A DNA stretch of 64,000 nucleotides from NCBI GenBank assembly GCA_012845835.1, contig JABAKD010000016.1, forward strand, positions 4,701,919 through 4,765,918, given 5' to 3'. The notes under the pieces are model-generated. The model did not search any database. It was not told the DNA's origin and worked only from the letters and a program-made list of their open reading frames with translations. Shown in pieces: positions 22,351 to 32,524 of this stretch. The DNA is from Undaria pinnatifida. Lineage: Eukaryota; Sar; Phaeophyceae; Laminariales; Alariaceae. Positions within the stretch are counted from its first letter, which is position 1. Every line of letters starts with the position of its first letter. Position numbers and translations under genes: made by a program.

Positions 22351-22780
22351 GGACCAATGCCCGAATGGGTAGGGTGGACCGTAACTGGACCAAGTCCGGC
22401 GGAAGGCCATTTCCCATGGCCAGGGGTTTTGTTAGTGGGTGAGCTTACGCAAGTCCCACACTACCCGGAAAGATGACATTCCGGGTGGCTACCTCCACCG
22501 AAACTGACCCTCAGGGGACAGGCCGGGTCGACATACACACGCATCCGTATACAACGGCAGCTTGCGCTGCCGGGGTCGTAACGAAGACCACTGATAGGTA
22601 CAGCTTACGCTATACCTACAATGGGACCCGAAGGGTGCGCCAGCTAGCGTTGGGCTGCGAAAGCACCTGAGTTAAATCGACACACGACGCCGATGAAAAT
22701 ACGTGAAAGTGTGGTGAGCTAAAGCTTTATTTCTGCCCATCCGCCGGAGGATGAAGAGAAAAAAAAAAAAAAGAGAAAAG
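22351..22780 (+). mobile_element. R2 retroposon, full-length copy
   Basis: About 430 bp from GACCAATGCCCGAATGGGTA through CATACACACGCATCCGTATA and ACGGCAGCTTGCGCTGCCGG to the 3' hairpin CATCCGCCGGAGGATG and an A-rich tail. Close copies at 26.97 and 36.06 kb, 3' pieces at 25.97, 28.61, 30.44 and 52.35 kb. The poly(A) tail, 5' truncation and target duplications show retroposition. Confidence 0.85.
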
Positions 22781-22831
22781 AAAAGGAAAATAAAATAAAA
22801 TAAACAAATAAAATAAACGAAAGGTGTTCGC

Positions 22832-23584
22832 AGGCTATTTCTCACACAGTCGGATTTGTCAGTAGAAAACGGCCTTTTCGACTGAGGTCCAAATCGGGCT
22901 TTCTTACTCAGTCGAAAAAGGGCTTTTTCGACTGAGCTTTCCGACTGGGGGATCCAGTCGAAAAACTCGGTCGAAAAAGTTTTACACATGTTTTTTAACC
23001 CATGACATTGATCATCCCACCACCATAAACAAGCTCACATGCTCACACACCAACACGCCCACACACCCACACCAGGTACCACACAGCACAGTATCATACA
23101 AGGCACTGACGCTGGCTTGGCTATTACTGGTGTTGCTTCTCGCCGCAGGTAAGCGTGGAGCATTCCTTGCTCCGCTCGCCAGCAGCGTGTATCACACGAC
23201 GGCAGCAGCGCGCGGTATCGATCTCATTTTGCCAACAACGGCTACGCCTGCTGTAGCTTTGGCGGCTCTCCGCTGAGTGCAACTCCACGAACGTGGCTTT
23301 CCACGAACGTAGCTTTCGGGTATAAGCCCAACGCCATCAACTCGCTGGGGCGAAGGTTCGTCGAGCGCGAGCACGCGTTGCTCGGGCAGAACGCGCGAAG
23401 CACAGAACCGATTTTCGACTGCTATACAGCAGTACAGCAGTACTTCCTCACACCTACCGCCTCTAGGCGCGAAAAACTACAGAATCGACTCGACTGACGA
23501 TAAGGACCAGAAGAATCCAATCGAAAAAAATTCCAGTCGAAAACGGCCGTTTCTGGCGGAATCCGACTGTGTAAGAAATGGCCT
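22832..23584. mobile_element. TIR transposon with coding-like cargo
   Basis: Ends are inverted over about 50 bp: left AGGCTATTTCTCACACAGTC, right end complementing to AGGCCATTTCTTACACAGTC, both continuing GGATT. Subterminal CAGTCGAAAA motifs recur on both sides in mirrored order, as expected for transposase-binding sites. The 750-bp element has no transposase; its middle (about 23080-23460) is GC-rich and coding-like. No clear target duplication is seen. Confidence 0.7.
23082..23460 (+). pseudogene. Captured gene fragment inside the TIR element
   Basis: A plus frame at about 23104-23151 encodes a hydrophobic signal-peptide-like stretch (ALTLAWLLLVLLLAAG) directly before a CAG-GTAAGC donor. 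A second open stretch (about 23175-23460) encodes, in another frame, FANNGYACCSFGGSPLS and GYKPNAINSLGRRFVEREHA. Reading through the donor without splicing also stays open to about 23277. No start codon is seen. It looks like part of a secreted or membrane host gene taken into a transposon, but the alternative that one frame is chance remains. Confidence 0.35.
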
Positions 23585-23964
23585 CAAAAACGTGATGCAA
23601 GAAGATCGGAAAGGAGAGGCATCAAGAAGAGCAGATACCTGTTGCACGGACGAAACAACACGAATAAGAAACTGCTGTTCCACGAACAAAACAACACGAA
23701 GATAACTGCTGTTTCCCGGACAAAAACAAAAACAACACGAAGAGGAAGAAGATACCGGCATAAGGCTGGTGGGGAGGGAAATAAGGAAGCAAACAACAAC
23801 TAAACAAGAGAGATAACAGAAGAAAGAAAAAAGAGAAAGGACGACAGCAAGTTATTACTACTCTCGCTTTCGCGCTCCCCCCATTGAAGTCAACAAAAAC
23901 AAAGCAGAAACTACAACTCGCTGTAGAGGGTGTGTTCGGTACCGTACGTACCGAGGCGTACCGC

Positions 23965-24395
23965 CGGTATGTAGCGCCGGTTTTATCGGTGCCGGACACT
24001 TCGGCAAGTTCGGCACGGCATCAATACCGGTACCGGCAACTTCGGTGCCTCGGTACGACATCAATACCAGTACCGGACATTTCGGTAAGTTCGGTACGTT
24101 ATCAATACCGGTACCGGAAACTTCGTAAGTTCGGTACGACATCAATACCGGTACCGGACACGTCGGTAGGTTCGGTACGACATCAATACCGGTACCGGAC
24201 ACTTCGGTGAGTTCGGTATGACATTAATACCGGTACCGGCGCTACCGGTATGCACGTATGTACCGGAGCCGGTACCAGTATCGGTACAACATCGAAAAAA
24301 TGTACCGGACACTTCGGTAAGATCGGCACAACATCAACCCGGTACCGGACACTTCGGTACGTCTGGCACGATATCAACCCGATTCCACCACATAG
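23965..24395 (+). repeat. 40-bp minisatellite, block 1
   Basis: Units of about 40 bp with ACCGGTACCGGACACTTCGG and TAAGTTCGGTACGACATCAA. Homologous, in inverse orientation, to the 41-bp minisatellite at 9.75-10.64 kb. Open frames on both strands are repeat-driven. Confidence 0.9.
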
Positions 24396-24527
24396 TGACG
24401 TCATCCCCTGGAGCGTTGGCTCCGGGCAGCACTCCAAGCCACACACACCCCGGTCCCCAAGCATCTTCCAGAGCGCTCGGTATATCGAGACTCTGAGCAC
24501 GCATGAGCAACGGCGCAAAATCCCAAA

Positions 24528-24818
24528 ATGAGGTGGCCTGTAGCAGTGATGCCACCGCTCATCCCACACACGCCAGCGCCGGCGGCAGAAGTCATCGACG
24601 TGGACGTGGAAAACAAAGCCGTGCCGGCGATTTCGCCTGCTCCAGCGTACAACTCGCTCACGGGAGACGTGCACGAGTTGCCGGCGGAAACGATCAAAGC
24701 CGTCGATGGTTTCCCGGTGCCGGCCGATTTTCAGAGAGAAGGGACGCGTGAAGCCTTGTTTATGTACTCGATTGGCGTGTACGTCGAAACGATCGACGAG
24801 AAGACGGCGCCCTGCTGA
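24528..24818 (+). CDS. Coding exon or small gene, hAT/BED-like region suspected
   Basis: A 96-residue open frame with strong coding character between two minisatellite blocks: proline/alanine-rich N-terminus (PPLIPHTPAPAAEVIDVDVE), then GDVHELPAETIKAVDGFPVP and FMYSIGVYVETIDEKTAPC before a double stop. The last cysteine after a charged beta-like stretch recalls the entry into a CxxC zinc finger such as a BED finger, but the finger itself is absent. ATG at 24528 is the first in frame; the true start could be an acceptor (GCCTGTAGCAG) just downstream. It may be a surviving exon of a host gene or of a domesticated transposase; no downstream exon was found. Confidence 0.4.
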   Translation: MRWPVAVMPPLIPHTPAPAAEVIDVDVENKAVPAISPAPAYNSLTGDVHELPAETIKAVDGFPVPADFQREGTREALFMYSIGVYVETIDEKTAPC

Positions 24819-24934
24819 TAATACAAAGGTCACCTCACTTTCTGAACAGCATATCAAGACAAAGATCAAATATAAGAAAAATATTGAAAACAGAAGAACC
24901 AATTATAGTTCACTTCAATTTTATACCTCAGCGG

Positions 24935-25430
24935 GTACCCCCGGCCCATACCGGATTTGCACTGTACATGTACCGCCAGTTTATGTCCAGTATATGTACC
25001 TAAGCGCAAGTGTGCATCGGTACCTTGCCGGCGGTATATACCGACCGTACTGCGCCGGTATATGTATTCAAGTGTGTGCCGGCACCGGTACCGGTACAGA
25101 CTTTTGTACCGGTACCTGACGCTTCGGTAAGTTCGGCACGATATCAATACACCGGAAACTTCGGTAAGTTCGGTACGACCGGAAACTTCGGTAAGTTCGG
25201 TACGGCATCAATACCGGCCGGTACATACTTTCGTACCAGTGCCGGACACTCCGGCAAGTTCGGTACACCTCCTATTAAGGTACCGGACACTTCGGTAAGT
25301 TCGGTACGACGTCAACACCGGTCTGGACACTTCGGTCAGTTCGGTACGACGTCAATACCGGTACCGGACACTTCGGTAAGTTCGGTTCGACATTCATATC
25401 GGTACCGAAAATACCGGTACCGTACCGAAC
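24935..25430 (+). repeat. 40-bp minisatellite, block 2
   Basis: Same unit as block 1, best at 25110-25420; the left part (24935-25100) is a diverged CCGGTA-rich stretch. Confidence 0.85.
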
Positions 25431-25967
25431 ACACACTTGTAATAACTGTTTCAGCGTGTGCGTGTGTATAGCACGTGTGGGCTTGTTCTTCACATGACAC
25501 CATTATTGCTACCTGTCGACACCCGACGCATCCAGTCCCGAACGCTGACCCTACCCCCAAGCCCCAAGCGTCTGTGCCGACGGCAGAGCAGGAAGAGCCC
25601 AATAGAATGGAAGGGGTCGCATACCAAAGGACGGTAAGACAGGTAAAGAGGACCGCATCCAAGGATGGTGTGCCTGTCGCCCGCCCGCCCACCGCTGTCC
25701 GTCTCACATGGGGACAGCAGTGCGCAGCGAATTCGCAGACCACTCCTGCTGCTCTGGTTCTGCATCCTCACCAGTACATCTGGTATTGATCAGCGCCCTC
25801 AAATCGTTTTCCCGCTGCAAATTATGTGTCCAGACTAATTTCGAGTAGTTTGCCCTCAAAAACGTGGGGGTACTTGTTGGTGGAGCCCTTTTTCTTTTTT
25901 CACTGTTTGTACAACTGGGAGACGAATCGCACACTAATTGCTAGTAGTTTGTGCCCTACCAAAGTAT
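25431..25967. other. Gene-free stretch with R3 fragments
   Basis: CGACACCCGACGCATCCAG and TCACATGACACC resemble R3. No gene supported. Confidence 0.35.
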
Positions 25968-26050
25968 AACGCGCGTGTATGAAAATACGTGGAGCGTGGT
26001 GAGCACAAGCTTTATTTTTTCCCCATCCGCCGGAGGATAAAAAAAACAAA
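25968..26050 (+). mobile_element. R2 retroposon 3' end
   Basis: Only the last 80 bp: TATGAAAATACGTGGAG, CTTTATTTTTTCCCC and CATCCGCCGGAGGATA followed by an A-rich tail. Confidence 0.75.
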
Positions 26051-26314
26051 AAGCGGGTCCACTTCTAGGATGCGTATACCTCTGCACATACAGCCAGTAA
26101 GCGTATTGCATCTTATACCAGGTACTAGTTATATACGTTTATATCATAAGACACTTTGTTTTGTTCCTTTATTGTTCTCCGTTTTTTTCCTCCTTGCAAA
26201 TAACCTGGCGAGCTGGCGTGTGTTTCGCCTTCGTATTCTGCTGTGCTGCCTTGCTGGCATATGTTTCGCCTTCGTTCTCTGTTTTCTGCTGTGCTTGCTA
26301 CTCCTGCTGCCTTG

Positions 26315-26462
26315 CAGTCTGTGACCACAGAGCTCGCCTCCCTAGAAGGCCTCGACCCGAACACTGCTTGACACATCTGGTGCTGGATGAAAACGTGTTT
26401 GCGCTCTTCCACCCATCTACATGCAGCACACCCACAACAGTGCCGATGCCTCTACGAAGTTA
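26315..26462 (+). repeat. R3 repeat, plus copy
   Basis: Has GTCTGTGACCACAGAGCTCG, then TCTTCCACCCATCTACATGC, AGCACACCCA and GTGCCGATGCCTC. Confidence 0.6.
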
Positions 26463-26473
26463 GTAGGTGGAAC

Positions 26474-26560
26474 AGACCCTTTGGAGCCCCCGAACCCCTC
26501 CCAATACTAAATCCAAGTAATGTTGTCCCCAAAACGGGTTTCCAGTTGTAAAGGGGTTAA
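26474..26560 (+). mobile_element. TTAA-MITE, copy 4
   Basis: Right end intact (GTAAAGGGGTTAA); the left end begins at CCCTTTGGAGCC without its TTAA. Confidence 0.8.
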
Positions 26561-26645
26561 CGTGACAAAAACGCACGTCAGCACAACGAAGAACAGCATA
26601 AAGAAAACAACCCACTAAAAAGTAAAAACCTATGATACAGCAGTA

Positions 26646-26755
26646 CAGTAGGTGGGCCTATATAGTGCGGGTATGTGACACGGCTCCGTACCCGCACTAT
26701 ATCGACCTCGCGCACTATATGATTTCTGGCCTTTACAGTGCGGCTGTCCACCAGC
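26646..26755. mobile_element. TA-flanked MITE, partial
   Basis: Left end TACAGTAGGTGGGCCTATA continues TAGTGCGGGTA; an inverted TACCCGCACTATAT lies at about 26688-26701, so the left half can fold. It matches the termini of the 55.09-kb element; a full right end is not found. Confidence 0.6.
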
Positions 26756-26969
26756 AGCAACATCTCTAATCAACGGTGAATGCGGTTGTTCACAACTAAG
26801 CAGGATGTGACTGCTGCTTGCTGTACAGGGAATGAAAAGTGAAACCAAAGAACAAACGCCAAAAGAAGCAATATACGACTAGAACGGCCTACGGGTGTGC
26901 ATCGCTACAGGTGGGGTGACGGAAAAACTCGCAAAAAGAAAAAAATCCAATGAAACCTGCCCTACGTCG

Positions 26970-27400
26970 GAGCAACGCCCGAATGGGTACGGCGGTGGAC
27001 CGTAACTGGACCAAGTCTGGCGTTAGGCTGTCTTCTCATGGCGGGTTTTGTTAGTGGGTGAGCTTGCGCCAAGTCGCACACTATACCCGAAATGATGCCG
27101 TTCCTTGTGGCTATCTCCACCGCACCTCACCCCCAGTGGGGTCAGGTCGGGTCGACATGCTCACGCATCCGTATACAACGGCAGCTTGCGCTGCCGGAGC
27201 AGGGGAACGGGGACCGCCGGTAGGGACAGCTTGCGCTATCCTATCGCTATCACGAGAACTGAAGGACACGCCAGCTAACGCTGGATTGCGAATGCAACAG
27301 AGTAAAATTGACACAAGACGCGTATGAAAATACGTGGAGGTGTGGTAAGATTACGCCTTGTTTTCATCACATCCGCCAGACGTGAAAAAAAAAAAAAAAG
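26970..27400 (+). mobile_element. R2 retroposon, full-length copy
   Basis: Aligns along the whole family from GCAACGCCCGAATGGGTA to CATCCGCCAGACGTG plus a run of about 15 A, but is more diverged than the copies at 22.35 and 36.06 kb. The 3' hairpin is partly lost. Confidence 0.8.
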
Positions 27401-27469
27401 TTGCTTCTACCCAGGTAGTACGTCGTATCGCCTTCGACTTGGGCGTGCGAGTGCGTGTGACAGCAATGT

Positions 27470-27610
27470 GAGAGTGTGGGTTTGTTCATTCTCGCGCGTA
27501 CCCACGGAAATCATCAGCACATCAGCACGTGTCTTCTTCACGTCAGGCTGATCTTTGCATCTTTCCACCCATGTACATCCAGCACCACCAGTGTCCGTGC
27601 TAATGCCTCA
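27470..27610 (+). repeat. R3 repeat, plus copy
   Basis: TTTCCACCCATGTACATCCA, GCACCACCAGTGTCCGTGCT, AATGCCTC in the family order. Confidence 0.55.
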
Positions 27611-27889
27611 GAGGGAAAAAAACATACCAGATATAAGAACTATACCCCTTGTACTCGTAGGAGTGTATGTAAATCTTGTGACCGCGGACTTGATTATGCG
27701 AGTTAATGTGAGAACATATAAAACTCTACGCTGTATGTAGTTGAGTGGATACCCGCGGCCATGTGTGTTTAATTTGCACATTTGATCTTTTCACCTGTGC
27801 GCCTGCTTCATTTCGTGCGTTTTAGGCGGGAAAGCGTATTATTTCCCGGACGAATTTTGATTTCATTTGGTTTTTCAGATCATCCTAGG

Positions 27890-27978
27890 GCTGCAGCACC
27901 TTTGTGTGACCACGGACTTTGGATTATTGACAAGAGTTAATGTGAGACAACAACAACAACAACGACAACAACACTTAA
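27890..27978 (+). mobile_element. CAA-tailed retroposon 3' end
   Basis: GTGTGACCACGGACTTTGGA, then GAGTTAATGTGAGA and a (CAA)n tail. The same end occurs at 43.84, 46.42 and 60.27 kb; a tail-less relative is at 27.67 kb. The CCTGTGACCACGG block also occurs near the 3' end of the SINE, which suggests a shared partner LINE. Confidence 0.6.
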
Positions 27979-27982
27979 GACA

Positions 27983-28290
27983 TGCCGGTCGCCCCGGTGG
28001 CGTATCAGGTTATCCTCGATCCTGGTATAGGTCGGTTTCGCGAGTTCGAGCCTCCCCGAGTGCATACTCGCATAAATTCCTACGAGGACTTTTCTTGTGC
28101 ATCAATTGACTTGCGGAAAGCGCAAGAGCGTCGGTTAGGAACACTCGATGAAAAGTCCACGAGCGATGGGATTGCTGAACCCTATGCGCGAAAGAATAAC
28201 CGGGAGGAAGGGACGACACCTGTGACCACGGCTTGCCCAGGAGCTGGAAAGTAAAAGTGTAAGAAGAAAAAAATAATAATAATGAAAAAA
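27983..28290 (+). mobile_element. tRNA-headed SINE, near-full copy
   Basis: Head with TGGCGTATCAGG and GAGTTCGAGCC boxes, body as at 19.2 kb, and an A-rich tail. A short deletion removes part of the AAAATTGAAGGC segment. Inserted directly after the CAA tail of the preceding retroposon. Confidence 0.85.
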
Positions 28291-28609
28291 AATAAGCAAG
28301 CCATAGTGTGTATATAAGCCATGCACCCACCCCTGCCCAAAGCTCTGTATTTTAATATGGTACAGCTGGAGTGTATTTTAATTTTTATAATATACCAGGT
28401 ACACACCCTGATCCCACCCCCTACGATATTCGGGCTAGGTCAGGGCTTAGCCTTCTGGTCGGGTTGGAACCTGGTACCAGGTGTGTGTGTGTGTTCTTCA
28501 CATTAAACCGTTCTTCTACTCGTCGACATCCAGCACACCCAGTGTCCGTACTGATTCTAAATCGGTATACTACTGCTGTCCTATTTCCTAATAATAAATA
28601 CTCCCGAGT

Positions 28610-28740
28610 ATATAGCTAGCGTTGGGCTGCGAAAGCAACTGAGTTAAATCGACAAACGACGCGTATGAAAATACGTGAAAGTGTGTTGAGCTAAACCTTT
28701 ATTTTTCCCCATCCGCCGGAGGATGAAAAAAAAAAAAAGG
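28610..28740 (+). mobile_element. R2 retroposon, 5'-truncated
   Basis: Starts inside the family at GCTAGCGTTGGGCTGCGAAA and ends with CATCCGCCGGAGGATG and a run of about 13 A. Confidence 0.85.
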
Positions 28741-29137
28741 AATATCATACCTAAGCGTGCATGGCTTACATGCACCGCTACAAGGGTGCCAGTTAGGCTG
28801 GGCCTGCGTGAGTTTTAAGCTAAAAAAACACAAGAGAAGTGAGCCGATTTTCGTTTTTTTTATGGAGAGCTTGAAAAAAAAACGATTCGGGGTCTGTTTT
28901 TCCGGGACGGGGCCTATTTTCACTTCACCCCCGCTCCGGAGCCAATTTTAATAATTTAGCCGATTTTTAACCGACACTTCTGTAGTGGCGCCAATAAATG
29001 AGACCCTGGCGTTTCGGGCGTAGAGCAGCACCGCAACCCAGCACCAGAGCAGTGCGTGCACAGCAGCAGCAGCAGTCAGAAGTCCAGCAGTATGTACCGA
29101 CACAAGCAGGCCAACCGGCGACGATACTACTTTTGGC

Positions 29138-29431
29138 ATGTCCGACAGCAGTGTTACCTCCGGGGTATCTATTTATCTATCGGACTACGGTGACGATGAA
29201 GTAAAAGAGCAAAAAGGGGCAAAAACGGTAAAGATCCAAATGCACAAGAAAGTGGACTACGGCGGTGACGATGGAGTGCAAGAGCAAAAAGAGGCAAAAA
29301 CGCTAAAGATCCAAATGTACAAGGAAGTGGACTACGGCGGTGACGATGGTGTACAAGAGCATAGGGGGGGAAAACGCTCGAGATCCAGAATTCAGACGCG
29401 GAACACGCTCAACATCCAGATGCACATCTGA
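29138..29431 (+). CDS. Possible protein with 25-residue acidic repeats
   Basis: The open frame holds a 75-bp tandem repeat that keeps frame: VDYGGDDGVQEQKEAKTLKI and its neighbours give units of 25 residues (about 29199, 29274 and 29349), the third decayed. Substitutions between units keep charge (E/K, H/Y changes). No domain recognised. The 3' part is matched by an inverted copy just downstream (29427-29490), so the DNA could also be a hairpin-forming repeat with no coding role. Confidence 0.3.
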   Translation: MSDSSVTSGVSIYLSDYGDDEVKEQKGAKTVKIQMHKKVDYGGDDGVQEQKEAKTLKIQMYKEVDYGGDDGVQEHRGGKRSRSRIQTRNTLNIQMHI

Positions 29432-29490
29432 ATCTTGAGCGTTTCCCCCCTTTCTGCTTTTCTACACCATCGTGACCGTAGTCCGCCGCT
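29333..29490. repeat. Long inverted repeat (~60-bp arms)
   Basis: The left arm (about 29333-29395, GGACTACGGCGGTGACGATG on) is mirrored by the right arm (about 29427-29490, ending CATCGTGACCGTAGTCCGCC), with a spacer of about 30 bp. Confidence 0.7.
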
Positions 29491-30428
29491 CCGGGAATGA
29501 TACAGCAGTGTACACCTTCAGTTTTAACCTGAACAAATGCCCAAATGAATATCGCGATGAAAAAGCGAAGCGCCGAATACCTAAATATCAGCGTACTCGG
29601 GACTAAATCTAATCAACACTAGTGAATTTGAATAAACTCTGGCCAGTGTTATTGCGCAGTGGCTAGTTTCCTCTAGTTTTCAAGAGCTTTTTTTTATATT
29701 ATACTAGTCCCTGGCACAGCTCACATCATACGAGCTGGGCCAGCCGTAAAACGTACTGGTAGAATTGATCCGGGAGTCGTAACTCGTGAACTACGAGATA
29801 CGACGTGACTGGAACAAAAAAATAATAGGTACAATTCGCCTCGAAATCGACGAGCTATCGGCAAAAACTCAAAAACACCAACATTTACGCACTTACTTAA
29901 CTTCGCACAGCAGTATTCGTGAAGCCCGCGCGAGAAACCATGCCTTGCCTGTTTTGTTTTGTTTTTTCAGATCAGTTACGACAGCAGTCCCGTTTCCATT
30001 TTTTTGGGTTGCATTTCTAGGTCATATCTCTCAGAAAAAAAAAAAAGCGCGGCAAGACACGCGGTGCACAAACATCGCCATGCCAAATTTTCATGTCCAA
30101 CTGCGTAAATATGGGCGGTGCTGTGGCCGAATCGCCTAAAAAATGGGGGCTGTATGCAGTTTTGAAAAGGGGCAACCATGAGACAGGGATAGCGTATGTT
30201 TACGAGTACAGCAGTGTATACGTTGTTCACAGTCAAACGATTTTTCCGCCCATCGACCATCCAGCCCACCTAAAGAGTGCTCGGACCCACGCCTCGTCCT
30301 ACAGAGACAAGCTCTGTGGTCAGGGTTATGGGGGGGCGATGATGTAGGGGTTGGAGGAAGTAAGTCAGCTCTGTGATCACAAAAGCACTTCGTACTGCAG
30401 TCAAACAGGTATCCCCGCTTGACTGAAC
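29491..30428. other. Gene-free stretch
   Basis: A plus open frame of 117 codons from 29786 (start MNYEIRRDWNKKIIGTIRLE) has some protein-like character in its first 50 codons but no splice or domain support. Otherwise nothing seen. Confidence 0.3.
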
Positions 30429-30436
30429 GTAACCCT

Positions 30437-30562
30437 CGCTGAACCCTCGGTGGATTGCGAAGGCAATCGGGTTACATCGACACACGGCGTATATGAAAAT
30501 ACGTGGAAGTGTGGTGTTTTATTTTCCCCCATCCGCCGGAAGATTAGAGAAAAAAAAAAAAA
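30437..30562 (+). mobile_element. R2 retroposon, 5'-truncated, with target duplication
   Basis: Flanked by GTAACCCT at 30429-30436 and 30563-30570. The insert runs from CGCTGAACCCTCGG to CATCCGCCGGAAGATT and an A-rich tail, and is truncated on the 5' side. Confidence 0.85.
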
Positions 30563-31009
30563 GTAACCCTGTTATCATGTGTAACATGTCCGCCTCCTTA
30601 CCTGACAAATACGCCATGGCCACTGGCGCAAGTGAAGTATCGAGAACCCTGAACCTCTCCATCGTTCCTCCCATCTCTTGATTCAAGCTCCACGCCGACC
30701 CAGACACCCGCGGAGAAGTGGGTGGGGCCTACCCACCTGTTTCATCCACCATGTGGCAAAATGACATTAAAAAAAAACGAAAGGAAGAAAAAAACAAGGC
30801 GCCAACGCAAGAAACGTTTACAGAGGCGGTAGACGGGCGGCGAGGAGTAGGGGGGAGAGGAGGGCAAGAAGGACAAAATCAATTATTACACACATTCAAC
30901 TCGTATTTCAATAAATATCAAGCACACATTCTACGATACCTGTCGATAAAAACACAATTATCATTCAGGGAGGAAACGGGGAGAAACAAAAATCAGGTTT
31001 AATATGTCC

Positions 31010-31140
31010 AGGAACACTAGCTTGCAGATAAACTCGCGCAACACCAGCTTGCAGATATAATCGTGCAACACCACCTTGCACACGAACTCGTGCAACACCA
31101 CCTTGCAGACAAACTCGTGCAACACCACCTTGAAGACAAT
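31010..31140 (+). repeat. 27-bp minisatellite
   Basis: Four to five units of 27 bp, TTGCAGACAAACTCGTGCAA plus CACCACC. The 27-bp period keeps frame and gives nine-residue repeats (VVLHEFVCK) on the minus strand; I treat this as incidental. Confidence 0.8.
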
Positions 31141-31289
31141 CACTTGCACCATCTTTTGGCCGAACTCATACCGTGCACGCCCTAAAATCGTGCAACATCA
31201 CCTTACAGATAAACTCATGCAACACCTTGTGGCCAACATATACCGTGCACGTCCGCCCAGACCCAACCCAACCCCACCCCACCCCAACC

Positions 31290-31385
31290 TTGACCCCTTT
31301 AGAGCCCCCAAACCCCTCCCTATACTATTCAATAAATCCAAGTAATTTTTACCCAAAAATGGGTTTCCAGTCGTAAAGGGGTTAA
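31290..31385 (+). mobile_element. TTAA-MITE, copy 5
   Basis: Full length. The left tetramer is TTGA, the right TTAA. A small AATAAA-containing insertion is present in the middle. Confidence 0.8.
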
Positions 31386-32099
31386 CCGCCAACTCTGCGG
31401 GGGGGTTCGAAGTCGGCAGGGACGGTCACGTTGGTCCAGACCCACCCCGACCCCAACTGTAACCCCAGTCGTAAGGGAGGCTGAAGGTGGGCAGGGGCGG
31501 TCGGGTCGCTCGCTCGCGAGGCTACGCCCCGTGATTTCCGCCGGGTGTTGTTTCGGTGGTGTTTTCCAAGAAAAAAGAAACACAGTGCGGCCGAAAGGCA
31601 CAAGACTCGACCAAGCATGTACAATTGAGCATGTACGTGGTACGTATGGTATGTACGTACTTGTACAAGGCGGTGCGTTTTTGTGTTAGGATAGGTACGA
31701 GCAGGGGCTCTCCGGACACCACGGCTGTTCACGGGTCATGACGATTTCTAAACACCCCGGATCGGGTCAGGACGGTTTCAAAAACTCGTGGCTGCCTGGC
31801 TGGCTGACTGATCTGCCTGGCTGGCTGACTGATGTGCTGGAGAGGACGGATGCGGCGGGATATGCGAAACGCAAGGTCTGAAACCCGGGGATGGTTTAGA
31901 AATGCCCCCTTAGCCGTGTTTTAAATATCGCCAAGGTAGTCGTGTTGGTCACCGCCCCGACATCGCGAGTTCCAGACCCCCAAGGGGCGTTTTCTTCCAC
32001 ATGCTATCGACGTGCACATAGCGCACAACAGGTCCCCGGTATATTCAATATCGTAGCGAATGTGCGCATAATTCTGATCTGAGAAAAAATCAGAAAAAT
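31386..32099. other. Gene-free stretch
   Basis: GC-rich start, then a short direct repeat (CTGGCTGGCTGACTGAT, twice at about 31795-31833). No gene supported. Confidence 0.35.
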
Positions 32100-32520
32100 G
32101 AGCTAAGATCTACGTATATACCTGGTTTCGATCTCACAGCTGGAGAGTATTTTTTTTTATAAAATATACCTGGTACGATAAGCTGTACTGTACCTGGTAT
32201 TACTGCTATTATGCAATCTATACGGAACCAGGTATCATACATACGATTAACCTGGTACCTGGTATGATACCTGCTGTACCAGGTACATCGAATCGTAGTC
32301 TGCAGGCGTCACAATCTTTACGTACGTACCTGGTACAGCAGTACGTACCAGGTATTATCTAATATCATATGCTGTAAACGGTCAACCTCTTACGTCATAC
32401 TATCGACACCATACTACGTCTAATACGATACGACGTTATATCGACTGTCATATCACGTGCAACGTCATACGGTATGACAGATATCACATTCGATACGATA
32501 CCAGGCATGATACACAACCA
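32100..32520. repeat. TACCTGGTA/TACCAGGTA palindrome cluster
   Basis: At least eight TACCTGGTA-like palindromes within 260 bp, plus TACGTACGTACC runs and several AATACGATACGACG motifs. The left end (GATCTCACAGCTGGAG) is the terminus of an R4 copy. Confidence 0.6.
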
Positions 32521-32524
32521 TGTC

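Noticed and set aside
24183-24902. 239-codon minus-strand open frame
   Set aside because: It is opposite the better plus-strand coding segment at 24.53-24.82 kb and ends in minisatellite sequence.
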